This document shows, in pieces, positions 53,536-63,430 of a DNA stretch of 64,000 nucleotides. Where the stretch lies: assembly GCA_963762605.1 (NCBI GenBank), contig CAVXLJ010000025.1, positions 124,001-188,000 on the forward strand, written 5' to 3'. Made by a program: the position numbers and the translations under genes. The DNA is from CAVSRC01 sp963762605. Its GTDB lineage: Bacteria; Pseudomonadota; Alphaproteobacteria; Rhizobiales; Kaistiaceae. How positions within the stretch are numbered: position 1 is the first letter of the stretch; every line of letters starts with the position of its first letter. The notes beneath the pieces are model-generated. The model had not been told where the DNA came from and made no database searches. It saw only the letters and a program-made list of their open reading frames with translations.

Positions 53536-54090
53536 ATGCCAGACGCACAACAACAAACCGCCAGCGCCATCCCGATCATCGTCATGGGCGTTTCGGGAAG
53601 CGGCAAATCATCCGTCGGCAAGGCGCTGGCGCGGAGCCTCGGTGCGCCGTTCCGCGACGCCGACGAGTTCCACCCCAAGGCCAACATCGCAAAGATGTCG
53701 GCCGGCATTCCCTTGACCGACGCGGACCGCTGGCCGTGGCTCGACGCCATCGGCCGGGCGCTGGCCGAATCGGGCGGCAATCTGATTGTCGCCTGTTCGG
53801 CGCTCCGGCGAAGCTACCGCGACCGGCTGATTGCCGCCGCCGGCCGGCCGGTGATCTTCGTCTGGCTCGACGGCTCGAAAGAGACGATCGGAGCCCGCAT
53901 CGCGCACCGCAAGCACCATTTCATGCCGCCGAGCCTGCTCGACAGCCAGTTTGCCACCCTTGAGCCGCCGGGCCCGGACGAACCGGTGGTGCGTGTATCG
54001 ATCGAGCCACCGCTCGATCAGGTTGTCGCCGCCGCGCTCGCCGCCCTTCCTGCGGCCCGCCAGCGCGCCAACATGCTTTCCGCCCGGTAA
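53536..54090 (+). CDS. gntK: Gluconokinase
   Basis: A 184-residue P-loop kinase that phosphorylates gluconate to 6-phosphogluconate, feeding the pentose phosphate and Entner-Doudoroff routes. Motifs: IVMGVSGSGKSSVGKAL (Walker A), FRDADEFHPKANIAKMSAGIPLTDADRWPWLDAI, and VACSALRRSYRDRL, then HFMPPSLLDSQFATLEPP, all diagnostic. The first 11 residues are a variable extension. No gluconate permease or regulator is adjacent. Confidence 0.93.
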   Translation: MPDAQQQTASAIPIIVMGVSGSGKSSVGKALARSLGAPFRDADEFHPKANIAKMSAGIPLTDADRWPWLDAIGRALAESGGNLIVACSALRRSYRDRLIAAAGRPVIFVWLDGSKETIGARIAHRKHHFMPPSLLDSQFATLEPPGPDEPVVRVSIEPPLDQVVAAALAALPAARQRANMLSAR

Positions 54091-54164
54091 ACTTCTGGGC
54101 AACCTTTCGCTGTCGGAATGGTCACACCGGCGCACGAGTGATTCGCCCGGCAGGACATCCGTAA

Positions 54165-54365
54165 ATGGCAGAGATTATCCAGTTCCCGCTGCGGCCCGCC
54201 GATCCCGACGACGACGAGACGCTCGACATCGACCTCATCACCGCAGTCGACGTGGCCATCCGCGACCTGCGCGATATCGCCCGGGCGCTCGGCGAGGACA
54301 CCGTGCGCGAGCAGGCCGAAGCCTGCCGGCGCATGCTTGAACGCGCCTTCAACACCGCGCATTGA
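54165..54365 (+). CDS. Small acidic protein of unknown function
   Basis: A 66-residue protein starting MAEIIQFPLRPADPDDDE and continuing as a long helix (AVDVAIRDLRDIARALGEDTVREQAEACRRMLERAF). I do not recognise a family. It has weak Shine-Dalgarno support, but regular helical periodicity and codon use like its neighbours. It is 12 bp upstream of the BrnA-like gene, so the two could be co-transcribed. Confidence 0.6.
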   Translation: MAEIIQFPLRPADPDDDETLDIDLITAVDVAIRDLRDIARALGEDTVREQAEACRRMLERAFNTAH

Positions 54366-54377
54366 GAGGCTTGAGCC

Positions 54378-54599
54378 ATGGCCAGACGCCCGAGCGACCC
54401 CCGCGAGGCAGCCGAGGCCGTGTTTCGCGCCAAGGCGCCGCCCTTGCCGGAACCGGCGGCCAAGCCATCGGCGCTTCCCGGCGCCAAGGAACAGGTGACA
54501 TTGCGCCTCGACCGCGACGTTCTCGACTATTTCCAGGAGGCTGGCCCCGGCTGGCAGGAGCGCATCAACGCCGCCTTGCGCAAGGCCGCCGGTCTCTAG
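54378..54599 (+). CDS. BrnA-type antitoxin-like protein, without a BrnT partner
   Basis: A 73-residue protein. The N-terminal 38 residues are proline/alanine-rich; the C-terminal half (QVTLRLDRDVLDYFQEAGPGWQERINAALRKAAG) is the BrnA antitoxin pattern, a ribbon-helix-helix DNA-binding fold. BrnA normally follows brnT, a RelE-like ribonuclease gene. No brnT is visible here: the upstream small gene is acidic and helical, without BrnT features. It may be an orphan antitoxin or a stand-alone regulator. Confidence 0.75.
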   Translation: MARRPSDPREAAEAVFRAKAPPLPEPAAKPSALPGAKEQVTLRLDRDVLDYFQEAGPGWQERINAALRKAAGL

Positions 54600-54620
54600 C
54601 GGACATCGTTTCCGGCCTCG

Positions 54621-56256
54621 TCATCGTGCGGCGCTGCGCGCATGGCGGGCGTCGAGTGCCCGCTCGAGGTCCGGCGTCGCCGCGATCAGTTCGGCCGTAT
54701 AGGGATGGCGCGGGTCGGCGAAGACCCTCTCGGTCTCGCCCTGCTCCACGATCTTGCCCTCGCGCATGATGACGACGCGATCGGTGATGGCGCGCACCAC
54801 GGTCAGGTCGTGCGAAATGAACAGGTAGGAAACGGAGAACCGGTCGCCGAGATCGGCCAGCAGGTCGAGAATCTGGGCGCGGATCGACACGTCGAGCGCC
54901 GACACCGCCTCGTCCAGCACGATCAGCGAGGGCCGCGTGATCAGCGCCCGCGCGATGGCCAGACGCTGGCGCTGGCCGCCGGAAAACTCGTGCGGATATT
55001 TGTCGCCATCGGCCGGCGTCAGCCCGACCGCAACAAGTGCTTCGTCCACCCGCCGGCGCCGCTCCGCGGCTGCAGGCTTCGCGGCATCGAGATAGAACGG
55101 CTCGGCGATGAGCCGCGCCACCTTGTAGCGTGGATCGAGGCTGCCATAGGGATCCTGGAAGACAGCCTGGACGTGACGGCGGAGCGCCCGCCGCGCCGCG
55201 CCGCGGCTTTCGAGAAAATCGCTGCCGTCGAGCATGACGGCCCCGGCGCGCGGCTTCAGGAGCGCCAGGATCACACGGGCAAGCGTCGACTTGCCACTGC
55301 CCGATTCGCCGACCAGACCGAGATTCTCGCCGCGCCTGATGGTGAAGCCGACCTCGTCCACCGCTCGCAAATGGCGCGGCCTTTCGAAAAGCGTCCGCCG
55401 CGGCAGGCGATACTCATGGACGACGCCGCTGACATCGAGAATCGGCGCGTGATGCCCCTCGTCCGGCTGCAACCGGCGGGTCCGCTCGGAGCGGTAGGTC
55501 GAAGCCGCAAACAGCATGCGCGAATAAGGGTTCTTGAGGCCGCGGAAGAGGCCGACTGTCTCGCCCGCCTCGACCACGGCGCCGTCCTTCATGATGGCGA
55601 TGCGGTCGGCCATGTCGGCGACCACGGCAAGATCGTGGCTGATGAGGATCAGGCCGACATCGTCCTCGGCCACCAGCCGGCGCAGGAGATCAAGGATGCG
55701 GGCCTGGGTGGTGACGTCGACGGCCGTGGTCGGCTCGTCGGCGATCAGCAGCTTCGGCTTGAGCACCGTCGCCATGGCGATCACCACCCGCTGGCGCTGA
55801 CCGCCGGAGAGCTCATGCGGATAGGTGTCCAGCGGAAAGCGCGACACCGGCAGGCCGACGCGGTCGAGTGCCTCGCGCGCCATTTCGGCAGCGGCGGATG
55901 CCGTTGCGCCATGATGCACGCGCACCGTTTCGGCCACCTGCGTGCCGATGGTCTTCACCGGGTTAAGCGCGCTCATCGGCTCCTGGAACACCATGCCCAG
56001 CGTGCGCCCGCGCTGGGCGCACAACGCGCGCTCGTCGAGCGCCATCAGGTCGGTGCCGTCGAGCACGACGCGCCCTCGCGCCACCGCGCGGTGCGGCAGC
56101 AGGCGCATGACCGACAGCGCCGTCATCGTCTTGCCCGACCCCGAATTCGCCGACAATTCCGAGCACCGCGCCACGTTCGACCGAAAGCGATACGCCGTTC
56201 AGGATCGGCGTCGTGCCGATGGAGACGGTGAGATTGTCGACGGACAACAAGGTCAT
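54621..56256 (-). pseudogene. Peptide ABC transporter ATPase with two nucleotide-binding domains, frameshifted
   Basis: A fused DppD-DppF/OppDF-like ATPase. From ATG 56256 (ATGA overlap with the permease gene) it reads LLSVDNLTVSIGTTPILNGV and VLGIVGE, then breaks at GAATTC (56143-56148), exactly in the first Walker A loop: removing one base restores GESGSGKTMTALSV. The rest, to 54621, is continuous: signature HELSGGQRQR, Walker B LLIADEPTTAVD, second domain with GESGSGKSTLARV, SGGQRQRLAIARAL and VLDEAVSALD. Corrected length is about 544 residues. The precise location of a single extra base in an otherwise perfect gene suggests an assembly error, but a real mutation would disable the transporter. 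Confidence 0.87.
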
Positions 56257-57116
56257 CGGTGCCGCCGCCATCTCGGGTCGAGCAGGTCGCGCAAGCCGTC
56301 GCCGAGAAGATTGAGGCCGAGCACGGCGACGACGATGGCCAGCCCCGGCAGCAGCGCCAGGCGCGGCGCCAATGCGATCATGGTCTGCGCATCGGCGAGC
56401 ATGCGGCCCCAGCTCGTCGCCGGCGGCTGCGTGCCCAGCCCGACATAGGAGAGCGCCGCCTCCGCCAGAATGCCGAGCGAGAACTGGATCGTCGCCTGCA
56501 CCACCAGCGTGCTGAGGAGGTTGGGCAGGATGTGCTCGATCGAGATCAGCCAGCGCCCCTTGCCGGCGACGCGCGCGGCAAGAACGTAGTCGCGCGTCCA
56601 CAGCGACAGGGCCGCCCCGCGCGTCAGCCGGGCGAAGACCGGCACGTTGAAGATGCCGATGGCCAGAATGGCGTTGACCGCGCCGGGTCCCAGCAGCGCG
56701 GTGATCATGATGGCGAGCAGCAGGGCAGGAAAGGCGAAGACCAGATCGTTGACCCGCATCACCGTTTCATCGAGCAGCCCGCGCCGCGCCGCCGCCAGAA
56801 GACCGAGCGGCACGCCGAGCCCGATGCCGACCCCGACGGCGACCAGCGCCACCGCCATCGAATTGCGGGCGCCTTCCATCAGCATGGACAGCACGTCGCG
56901 GCCGAAATGGTCCGTCCCCAGCCAGTGCAGCGCCGACGGCGTCTGCAGCCTGTCGGGAATCGAGATCGCCGCCGGGTCGTAGGGCGTCCACACCAGCGAG
57001 ACGAGCGCGATCGCGACCATGACAAGCGTGATGGCGCCGCCGACCACCATGCTGCCGTGCCACCGCCGTCCACCGGCGGGCCGTGTCTGGGCGCTGTCCA
57101 GCGGCCCGGCGCTCAT
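56253..57116 (-). CDS. Dipeptide/oligopeptide ABC transporter permease, DppC/OppC-like
   Basis: A 287-residue inner-membrane permease with an N-terminal helix (about 24-45) and five further helices. The family inserts are present: HWLGTDHFGRDVLSMLMEGARNSMAVALVAVGVG, and the EAA loop DYVLAARVAGKGRWLISIEHILPN, which contacts the ATPase. It starts 4 bp inside the DppB-like gene's end (ATGA) and overlaps the ATPase start in the same way. With the binding protein and M20 peptidase it forms one operon. Confidence 0.92.
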   Translation of the reverse strand: MSAGPLDSAQTRPAGGRRWHGSMVVGGAITLVMVAIALVSLVWTPYDPAAISIPDRLQTPSALHWLGTDHFGRDVLSMLMEGARNSMAVALVAVGVGIGLGVPLGLLAAARRGLLDETVMRVNDLVFAFPALLLAIMITALLGPGAVNAILAIGIFNVPVFARLTRGAALSLWTRDYVLAARVAGKGRWLISIEHILPNLLSTLVVQATIQFSLGILAEAALSYVGLGTQPPATSWGRMLADAQTMIALAPRLALLPGLAIVVAVLGLNLLGDGLRDLLDPRWRRHR

Positions 57117-58063
57117 GACCGGTGCCGTCTCAGGCGCGGGTCGATCGCCGCATAAGCGAGATCGACGGCGAAGGTAACCACGACCACGGCCGCGACAAGC
57201 AGGAGCACGACGCTCTTCACCACGATCAGGTCGCGCTGGCCGATCGCCTGGAAGACGAGGCGACCGAGACCGGGCAGATAGAACACGTTCTCGATGATGA
57301 TGGCACCGGCAAGCAGGAAGGAGAACTGCAGGCCGATGATGGTCATCACCGGGATCAGCGCATTGCGCAGCGCGTGCCGGCGGACGGCCTGGGCCTCGGT
57401 GAGGCCCTTGGCGCGGGCGGTGCGCATGAACTCCTCATGCAGCGTGTCGAGCAGCGAGGAGCGCATGACCCGCGCCAGGATTGACGCCTGCGGCAGGGCA
57501 AGCGCGATCGCCGGCAGGGTCAGCGCCTTCACGCCGGCGAAAAAGCCGGCATTCCAGCCCGGGAAGCCGCCGGCCGAGAACCAGTGCAGGCCGAGCGAGA
57601 AGGCCAGCACCAGCAACATCGCGAACCAGAAGTTCGGCACCGCGATGCCGAGTTGGGTCGCCCCCATGATGACGAGATCGGCCGGCCGGTTGCGTCGGGT
57701 CGCGGCGATGATACCAACCGGAAAGGCAATGACCGCGGCCAGCGCCAGCGCCATCAGCGCCAGCGGCAGGCTGACCCACAGGCGCTGGCTGATCAGCTCG
57801 GCCACCGGCACCCGGTAGGTGTAGCTGATGCCGAAATCGCCATGCACAAAGCCGGCGATCCACATCAGGTAGCGCTGCACCAGCGGTTGATCGAGGCCGA
57901 GCTGATGGCGCAGTGTTTCCACCGTGGCCGGGTCGGCGTTCAGCCCCAGCATGAACGACGCCGGGTCGCCCGGCAGCACTTCCATCACCAGGAATATGAC
58001 GATGCTGGCGGCGACGAGCGTCGCGACAAGGGAAGCCGCCCGCGTTGCGACATAGGATGCCAT
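57113..58063 (-). CDS. Dipeptide/oligopeptide ABC transporter permease, DppB/OppB-like
   Basis: A 316-residue permease with six helices: the typical first helix (ASLVATLVAASIVIFLVMEVLPGDPASFMLG), the EAA loop EEFMRTARAKGLTEAQAVRRHALRNALIPV, and the C-terminal ENVFYLPGLGRLVFQAIGQRDLIVV. It is translated with the downstream DppC-like gene by a 4-bp overlap. The solute-binding protein gene lies 62 bp upstream on the same strand. Confidence 0.93.
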   Translation of the reverse strand: MASYVATRAASLVATLVAASIVIFLVMEVLPGDPASFMLGLNADPATVETLRHQLGLDQPLVQRYLMWIAGFVHGDFGISYTYRVPVAELISQRLWVSLPLALMALALAAVIAFPVGIIAATRRNRPADLVIMGATQLGIAVPNFWFAMLLVLAFSLGLHWFSAGGFPGWNAGFFAGVKALTLPAIALALPQASILARVMRSSLLDTLHEEFMRTARAKGLTEAQAVRRHALRNALIPVMTIIGLQFSFLLAGAIIIENVFYLPGLGRLVFQAIGQRDLIVVKSVVLLLVAAVVVVTFAVDLAYAAIDPRLRRHRS

Positions 58064-58125
58064 GCGCCCGTGCCATCACCGATGCGGGCCGGCGGCACAT
58101 CGCCGCCGGCTCGCGACCGTGTTCC

Positions 58126-59610
58126 TCAATCCTCCCAGAAGACCTTGGTGAGGTCGTTCGCCTGGATCGGCGAGTTTGCCCACAGGCCCTTGATCTTCGC
58201 GTTCCACACGCCGAGCTTGGGCAGTTCGAACAGAAACACGTTCACCGCGTCGTTGGCGATCTGCTTCTGGATATCGCCGATGATTGCGTTGCGCTGCGCC
58301 GGCTCGGTGGTCACGTTGAGCTCGTCCACGAGCCGTTTCACGGCGTCCGAGTGGTAGTTGAAGTAGTAGTTGTCGCGCGCGTAGATGACGTAATCGGCCG
58401 GCTCTGTGTGCGAGACGATGGTCAGCTCGTAGTCCTTGTTGGTGAACACGTCCGAGATCCACTGCGCCCATTCGACAGGAATGATCTGGACGTCGACGCC
58501 GATTGCCTTGAGCTGCTGGGCGATGATCTCGCCGCCGCGGCGGGCATAGCTCGGCGGCGGCAGCTTCAGCGTCGCCTTGAAGCCGTCGGGATATCCGGCC
58601 TCCTTGAGCAGTTCCTTCGCCTTCTCCGGGTTGTAGGCATACATGCCGGTGAGGTCGACATAGCCGGGATCGGCCGGCGAATAATGGCTGCCGATCGGCG
58701 TGCCGTAGCCGAACATGGCGCCGTCGATGATCGCCTTGCGGTCGATGGCATAGGACAGCGCCTGGCGCACCTTGAGGTCGTCGAACGGCTTCTTGCCGTT
58801 GTTCATGGCCAGGATCGTCTCGCCCTCGGTCGTGCCGATGACCACGGCAATGCGCGGATCGGACTTGAACTGGGCCAGCGTTTCCGGCGCCGGGAAATTG
58901 GGGAAGGCGTCGACGTCGCCGGCCATCATCGCGGCGAAGGCCGCCGTCGGGTCGGAGATGAACTTGAACGTCGCATGATCGAGCTTGGCCGGCGTGCCCC
59001 AATAGTTGGGGTTCCTGACCAGATCGACGCGGTCGCCCTTGATCCAGTCGACGAACTTGAAAGGGCCGGTGCCGACCGGAAGGGTGGCGTTATGGTCGGC
59101 GCTGTTGGGCGCCACGATCTCGGCATCGCCCCAGCCGAGATTGTAGAGCAAGTTGCCCTGCGGATGCTTGAGGGTGACGCGGACGGTCAGCGGATCGACG
59201 ACGTCCACCTTGTCGATGGCAGCAAAGAGCTGCTTCTGCCCGTTGGTGCTGCCGGGGGCGGTGGTGCGGTCGAGGGAGAACTTGACCACGTCGGCGGTGA
59301 GCGGCGTGCCGTCGTGGAACTTCACCCCGTCGTGGAGATGGAAGGTGTAAGTGAGGCCGTCAGCCGAGATGTCCCAGGACTTGGCGAGGTCGGGTTGCAC
59401 GGCACCTGCTGAATCGATGCGCGTCAGCCCCTCGAAGATGTTGGCGTAAGTGACCTCGTCGGTCGCCGCCGCATTGCCCGAGGTCGGGTCGAGCCCCGGC
59501 GGCTCGAGCACCATGCCGACGGTGATGTCGGTGCGCGCGGCCAGCGCAACGCCGGGCGCCACGCCTGCCGCAACCAAAACAGCCAGTGCCGCCAGCCTGA
59601 GTGCCTTCAT
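58126..59610 (-). CDS. Family 5 extracellular solute-binding protein (peptide ABC transporter)
   Basis: A 494-residue periplasmic binding protein. Signal peptide: MKALRLAALAVLVAAGVAPG, ending ALA-AR. The SBP_bac_5 core is intact: LDPTSGNAAATDEVTYANIFEGLTRID, YTFHLHDGVKFHDGTPLTADVVKFSLDR, and DGLKVRQALSYAIDRKAIIDG-like helix (here DDLKVRQALSYAIDRKAIIDG). It binds di- or oligopeptides or related compounds for the two permeases downstream. Start ATG at 59610 with GAAGGAGAC upstream. Confidence 0.93.
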   Translation of the reverse strand: MKALRLAALAVLVAAGVAPGVALAARTDITVGMVLEPPGLDPTSGNAAATDEVTYANIFEGLTRIDSAGAVQPDLAKSWDISADGLTYTFHLHDGVKFHDGTPLTADVVKFSLDRTTAPGSTNGQKQLFAAIDKVDVVDPLTVRVTLKHPQGNLLYNLGWGDAEIVAPNSADHNATLPVGTGPFKFVDWIKGDRVDLVRNPNYWGTPAKLDHATFKFISDPTAAFAAMMAGDVDAFPNFPAPETLAQFKSDPRIAVVIGTTEGETILAMNNGKKPFDDLKVRQALSYAIDRKAIIDGAMFGYGTPIGSHYSPADPGYVDLTGMYAYNPEKAKELLKEAGYPDGFKATLKLPPPSYARRGGEIIAQQLKAIGVDVQIIPVEWAQWISDVFTNKDYELTIVSHTEPADYVIYARDNYYFNYHSDAVKRLVDELNVTTEPAQRNAIIGDIQKQIANDAVNVFLFELPKLGVWNAKIKGLWANSPIQANDLTKVFWED

Positions 59611-59655
59611 GAATGGGTCTCCTTCGTCACGCGGCCTAACCTGGCCGGCTGGCCG

Positions 59656-60924
59656 TTATATACCGTAGAGAAGGTGGTGTGTTGTCAGCGCCATGATCTT
59701 GGCCGAATCCGCCATGTCATCGATGACGACATACTCGTCCGGCTGGTGGGCGAGATCGAGGATGCCGGGTCCATAGGCGATGCAGTCCTTGATCCGGCCG
59801 ATCCGGTCGATGTGCTTCTGGTCGTAGGTACCGGGCGAGACCACATAGTCCGGTTCGCGGCCAAGCACCGCGGAAATCGCCGCCGAGACCGAGCGCACCA
59901 CCGGCGCGTCGCGCGCGGTCAAGGTCGGGATCACCTCCCACAGGTCGCGCAATTCGTAGCGGAACTTCTCGCGCTGTTCGGCGAGTCGGTCGAGGATGGC
60001 GCGCACTTCGTCCTTCACGGACGCAAGGTCTTCCTCGATCAGGAAGCGCCGGTCGATGACCATGCGGCAGGAATCGGCGACGCAGGCCGAGGGGAAGCCG
60101 GAGAAGTCCTCGCCCAAGCCGCCGTGGATCGAATTGATGTTGATGGTCGACTGGCGCGCGCCGTCCGGCACCACCGGCATGGCCGTGCGCCGTGAAGCCA
60201 GCACCGGATAAAGCTCCGCCTCGAAGGCATCGAGCACAGCACCCATGTGGCGGATGGCGCTGTCACCGAGAAACGGCATCGAGCCGTGAGCGATGCGCCC
60301 CCTGGTCTCGATCTCCGCCCACCACACGCCGCGATGGCCGAGGCAGACACGGTCCTTGTTGAGCGGCTCCGGAATGATGACGTGGTCGATGCGCGGCCGC
60401 GCCATGATGCCTTTGTTGGCAAGATAGGCAACGCCGCCATAGCCGCCCGACTCCTCATCCGCCGTGCCGGAAATCTCGATGGCGCCGGGATGATCGGGAT
60501 AGAGCGCGAGAAAGGCCTCGACCGCTACGATCGCGCTCGCCAGTCCGCCTTTCATGTCGCAGGCGCCGCGGCCATAGACTCGGCCCTCGCGCACGGCGCC
60601 GCCGAAGGGATCGAAGCTCCAGCCGGCGCCGGGCTCGACCACGTCGATATGGCCGTTGAAATGAACGCAGGCCCCCGGCCGGGGTCCCTCGCGGCGGGCG
60701 ATCACGTTCCAGCGCGGATAGCGGTCGCTGTCGCCGGGCGTTCCTTCGGCGCGCACGAACACAGCCTCGAAACCCAGCGGCTGCAGGCGGCGGGCGATCA
60801 TCTCGCAACAGTCGCGATAGGCCTCACCCGGCGGATTGACGGTGGGAATGCGGATCAGCGCGGAGGTGAACGCCACCAGATCGTCGCGGCGGTCCTCGAT
60901 CTGACGTCCGATGGCCTCCAGCAC
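59656..60924 (-). CDS. M20 family metallopeptidase (ArgE/DapE-like deacylase)
   Basis: A 422-residue zinc hydrolase of the M20 family (ArgE/DapE/ACY1-like). Metal and catalytic features: HFNGHIDVVEPGAGW (ligand His, catalytic Asp), YGRGACDMKGGLAS (bridging Asp) and ISGTADEESGGYGG (catalytic and ligand Glu). It probably cleaves a peptide or N-acyl amino acid imported by the ABC transporter encoded just downstream. The GTG at 60924, with GGGAGGG upstream, fits the family N-terminus better than the ATG at 61002, which adds an arginine-rich stretch. Confidence 0.85.
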   Translation of the reverse strand: MLEAIGRQIEDRRDDLVAFTSALIRIPTVNPPGEAYRDCCEMIARRLQPLGFEAVFVRAEGTPGDSDRYPRWNVIARREGPRPGACVHFNGHIDVVEPGAGWSFDPFGGAVREGRVYGRGACDMKGGLASAIVAVEAFLALYPDHPGAIEISGTADEESGGYGGVAYLANKGIMARPRIDHVIIPEPLNKDRVCLGHRGVWWAEIETRGRIAHGSMPFLGDSAIRHMGAVLDAFEAELYPVLASRRTAMPVVPDGARQSTININSIHGGLGEDFSGFPSACVADSCRMVIDRRFLIEEDLASVKDEVRAILDRLAEQREKFRYELRDLWEVIPTLTARDAPVVRSVSAAISAVLGREPDYVVSPGTYDQKHIDRIGRIKDCIAYGPGILDLAHQPDEYVVIDDMADSAKIMALTTHHLLYGI

Positions 60925-61095
60925 TTGGCCGCCCTCCCCTCGCGCGCGAAACGGGGCCCTGCCCCGCAAGAGGAGCCTCGACACTGCGCCCGGCGCTGTC
61001 AATCGGCTTCGCCGGCCCCGCGGGCGCCCCGTATGTCGGGTGGCAACAGGGCCCGAAACCGCAGGCTCTTCGGCCGCACCCGAACCGGCGCCGGC

Positions 61096-62595
<1,500 letters not shown>

Positions 62596-62746
62596 GGCTG
62601 TCGCCCTCCCCTGCCGATCACCAGACCATCATTGATGTGCGGTCCGTGCGTCGGCGGCGGACGATACGACCGTCCGGCCCCGCCTTTGGCAAGCGGAAAC
62701 TGGCCGTCGCCGGTTTCTCAAGGGACAGATTGCGAAGAGGGCAGCC

Positions 62747-63097
62747 TCAGACCTTGCAGAAGGCCCGGTAGAGCGAGCTGATGATCTCGGCCACCTCCGG
62801 CCGGGCGATCGAATAATAGACGTTCTTGCCGTCGCGCTGCGCTTCCACCAGAGCGTCGGCGCGCAGCCGGGCAAGCTGTTGCGATACGAAGGGCTGGCGC
62901 AATTGCAGCTTCTGTTCGAGCTCGCCGACGCTCTTACGGCCGTCCAGCAGCAGGCAGAGGATGACCAGCCGGGTCTCGTGCGACATCGCCTTGAGGAACT
63001 CGCTGGCGTTCTGCGCGCTGCCGAGCATCCGCTCGAGGCCTTCCCTCGGGATCGCCGGGTTGCGGTCTGCCGTGGGGGCCGGCGTCGTCGTGTGCAT
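62747..63097 (-). CDS. ArsR-family repressor, SqrR/BigR-type persulfide sensor candidate
   Basis: A 116-residue winged-helix regulator. The HTH region is SVGELEQKLQLRQPFVSQQLARLRADALVEAQRDGKNVYYSI. Two cysteines stand at C48 (RLVILCLLLDG) and C114 (YRAFCKV), 66 residues apart, the same spacing as the sensing cysteines of BigR (42/108) and SqrR (41/107), which form a disulfide or tetrasulfide in response to hydrogen sulfide/persulfides. That function is inferred. An ATTC-N8-GAAA palindrome 185 bp upstream resembles SqrR-type operators. Otherwise it would be an ordinary ArsR protein. Confidence 0.82.
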   Translation of the reverse strand: MHTTTPAPTADRNPAIPREGLERMLGSAQNASEFLKAMSHETRLVILCLLLDGRKSVGELEQKLQLRQPFVSQQLARLRADALVEAQRDGKNVYYSIARPEVAEIISSLYRAFCKV

Positions 63098-63430
63098 GTC
63101 TCAAATCCCCGCGCTGCGGATCGCTTCCCGGTGGTGCCCCCGGAAACAAGAACCGGCGGACGGCAACAATATGGCGACAACCGCCGCACGCCGCCACCGT
63201 CGATGCCGTGGCCGGGACGCGAGAAACGCCCCGCGCCCGCTTCCGGCATCATCAAGACCCGAAAACAGCGCCGGAATATACATTCACGATTGTGAAATTG
63301 ATACCGCCCGTAGAATATTCGTGTCGCCGGGCGGCGGTTGGCAGAAGACCATTCGGTTACGCCCGGGGGGCGCGACAGTGCCGGGCTCGGACGGTCGGTC
63401 GCCGCATCGAGCCCCGCACCGACCGACCGA
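63098..63430. other. Intergenic stretch of 333 bp
   Basis: It lies between the ArsR gene start and the end of the FMN-binding protein gene, both on the minus strand. It holds the putative operator at 63282-63297 and short AT-rich patches near 63275-63320, consistent with the arsR promoter. No credible gene is seen in it. Confidence 0.6.
63282..63297 (-). promoter_or_regulatory. Putative operator of the SqrR/BigR-like gene
   Basis: ATTC (63282-63285), ACGATTGT, GAAA (63294-63297); inside it TTCAC-GATT-GTGAA is a perfect inverted repeat. It is one base away from ATTC-N8-GAAT, the SqrR-type consensus as I remember it, and lies in an AT-rich patch upstream of the repressor gene. Confidence 0.5.
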
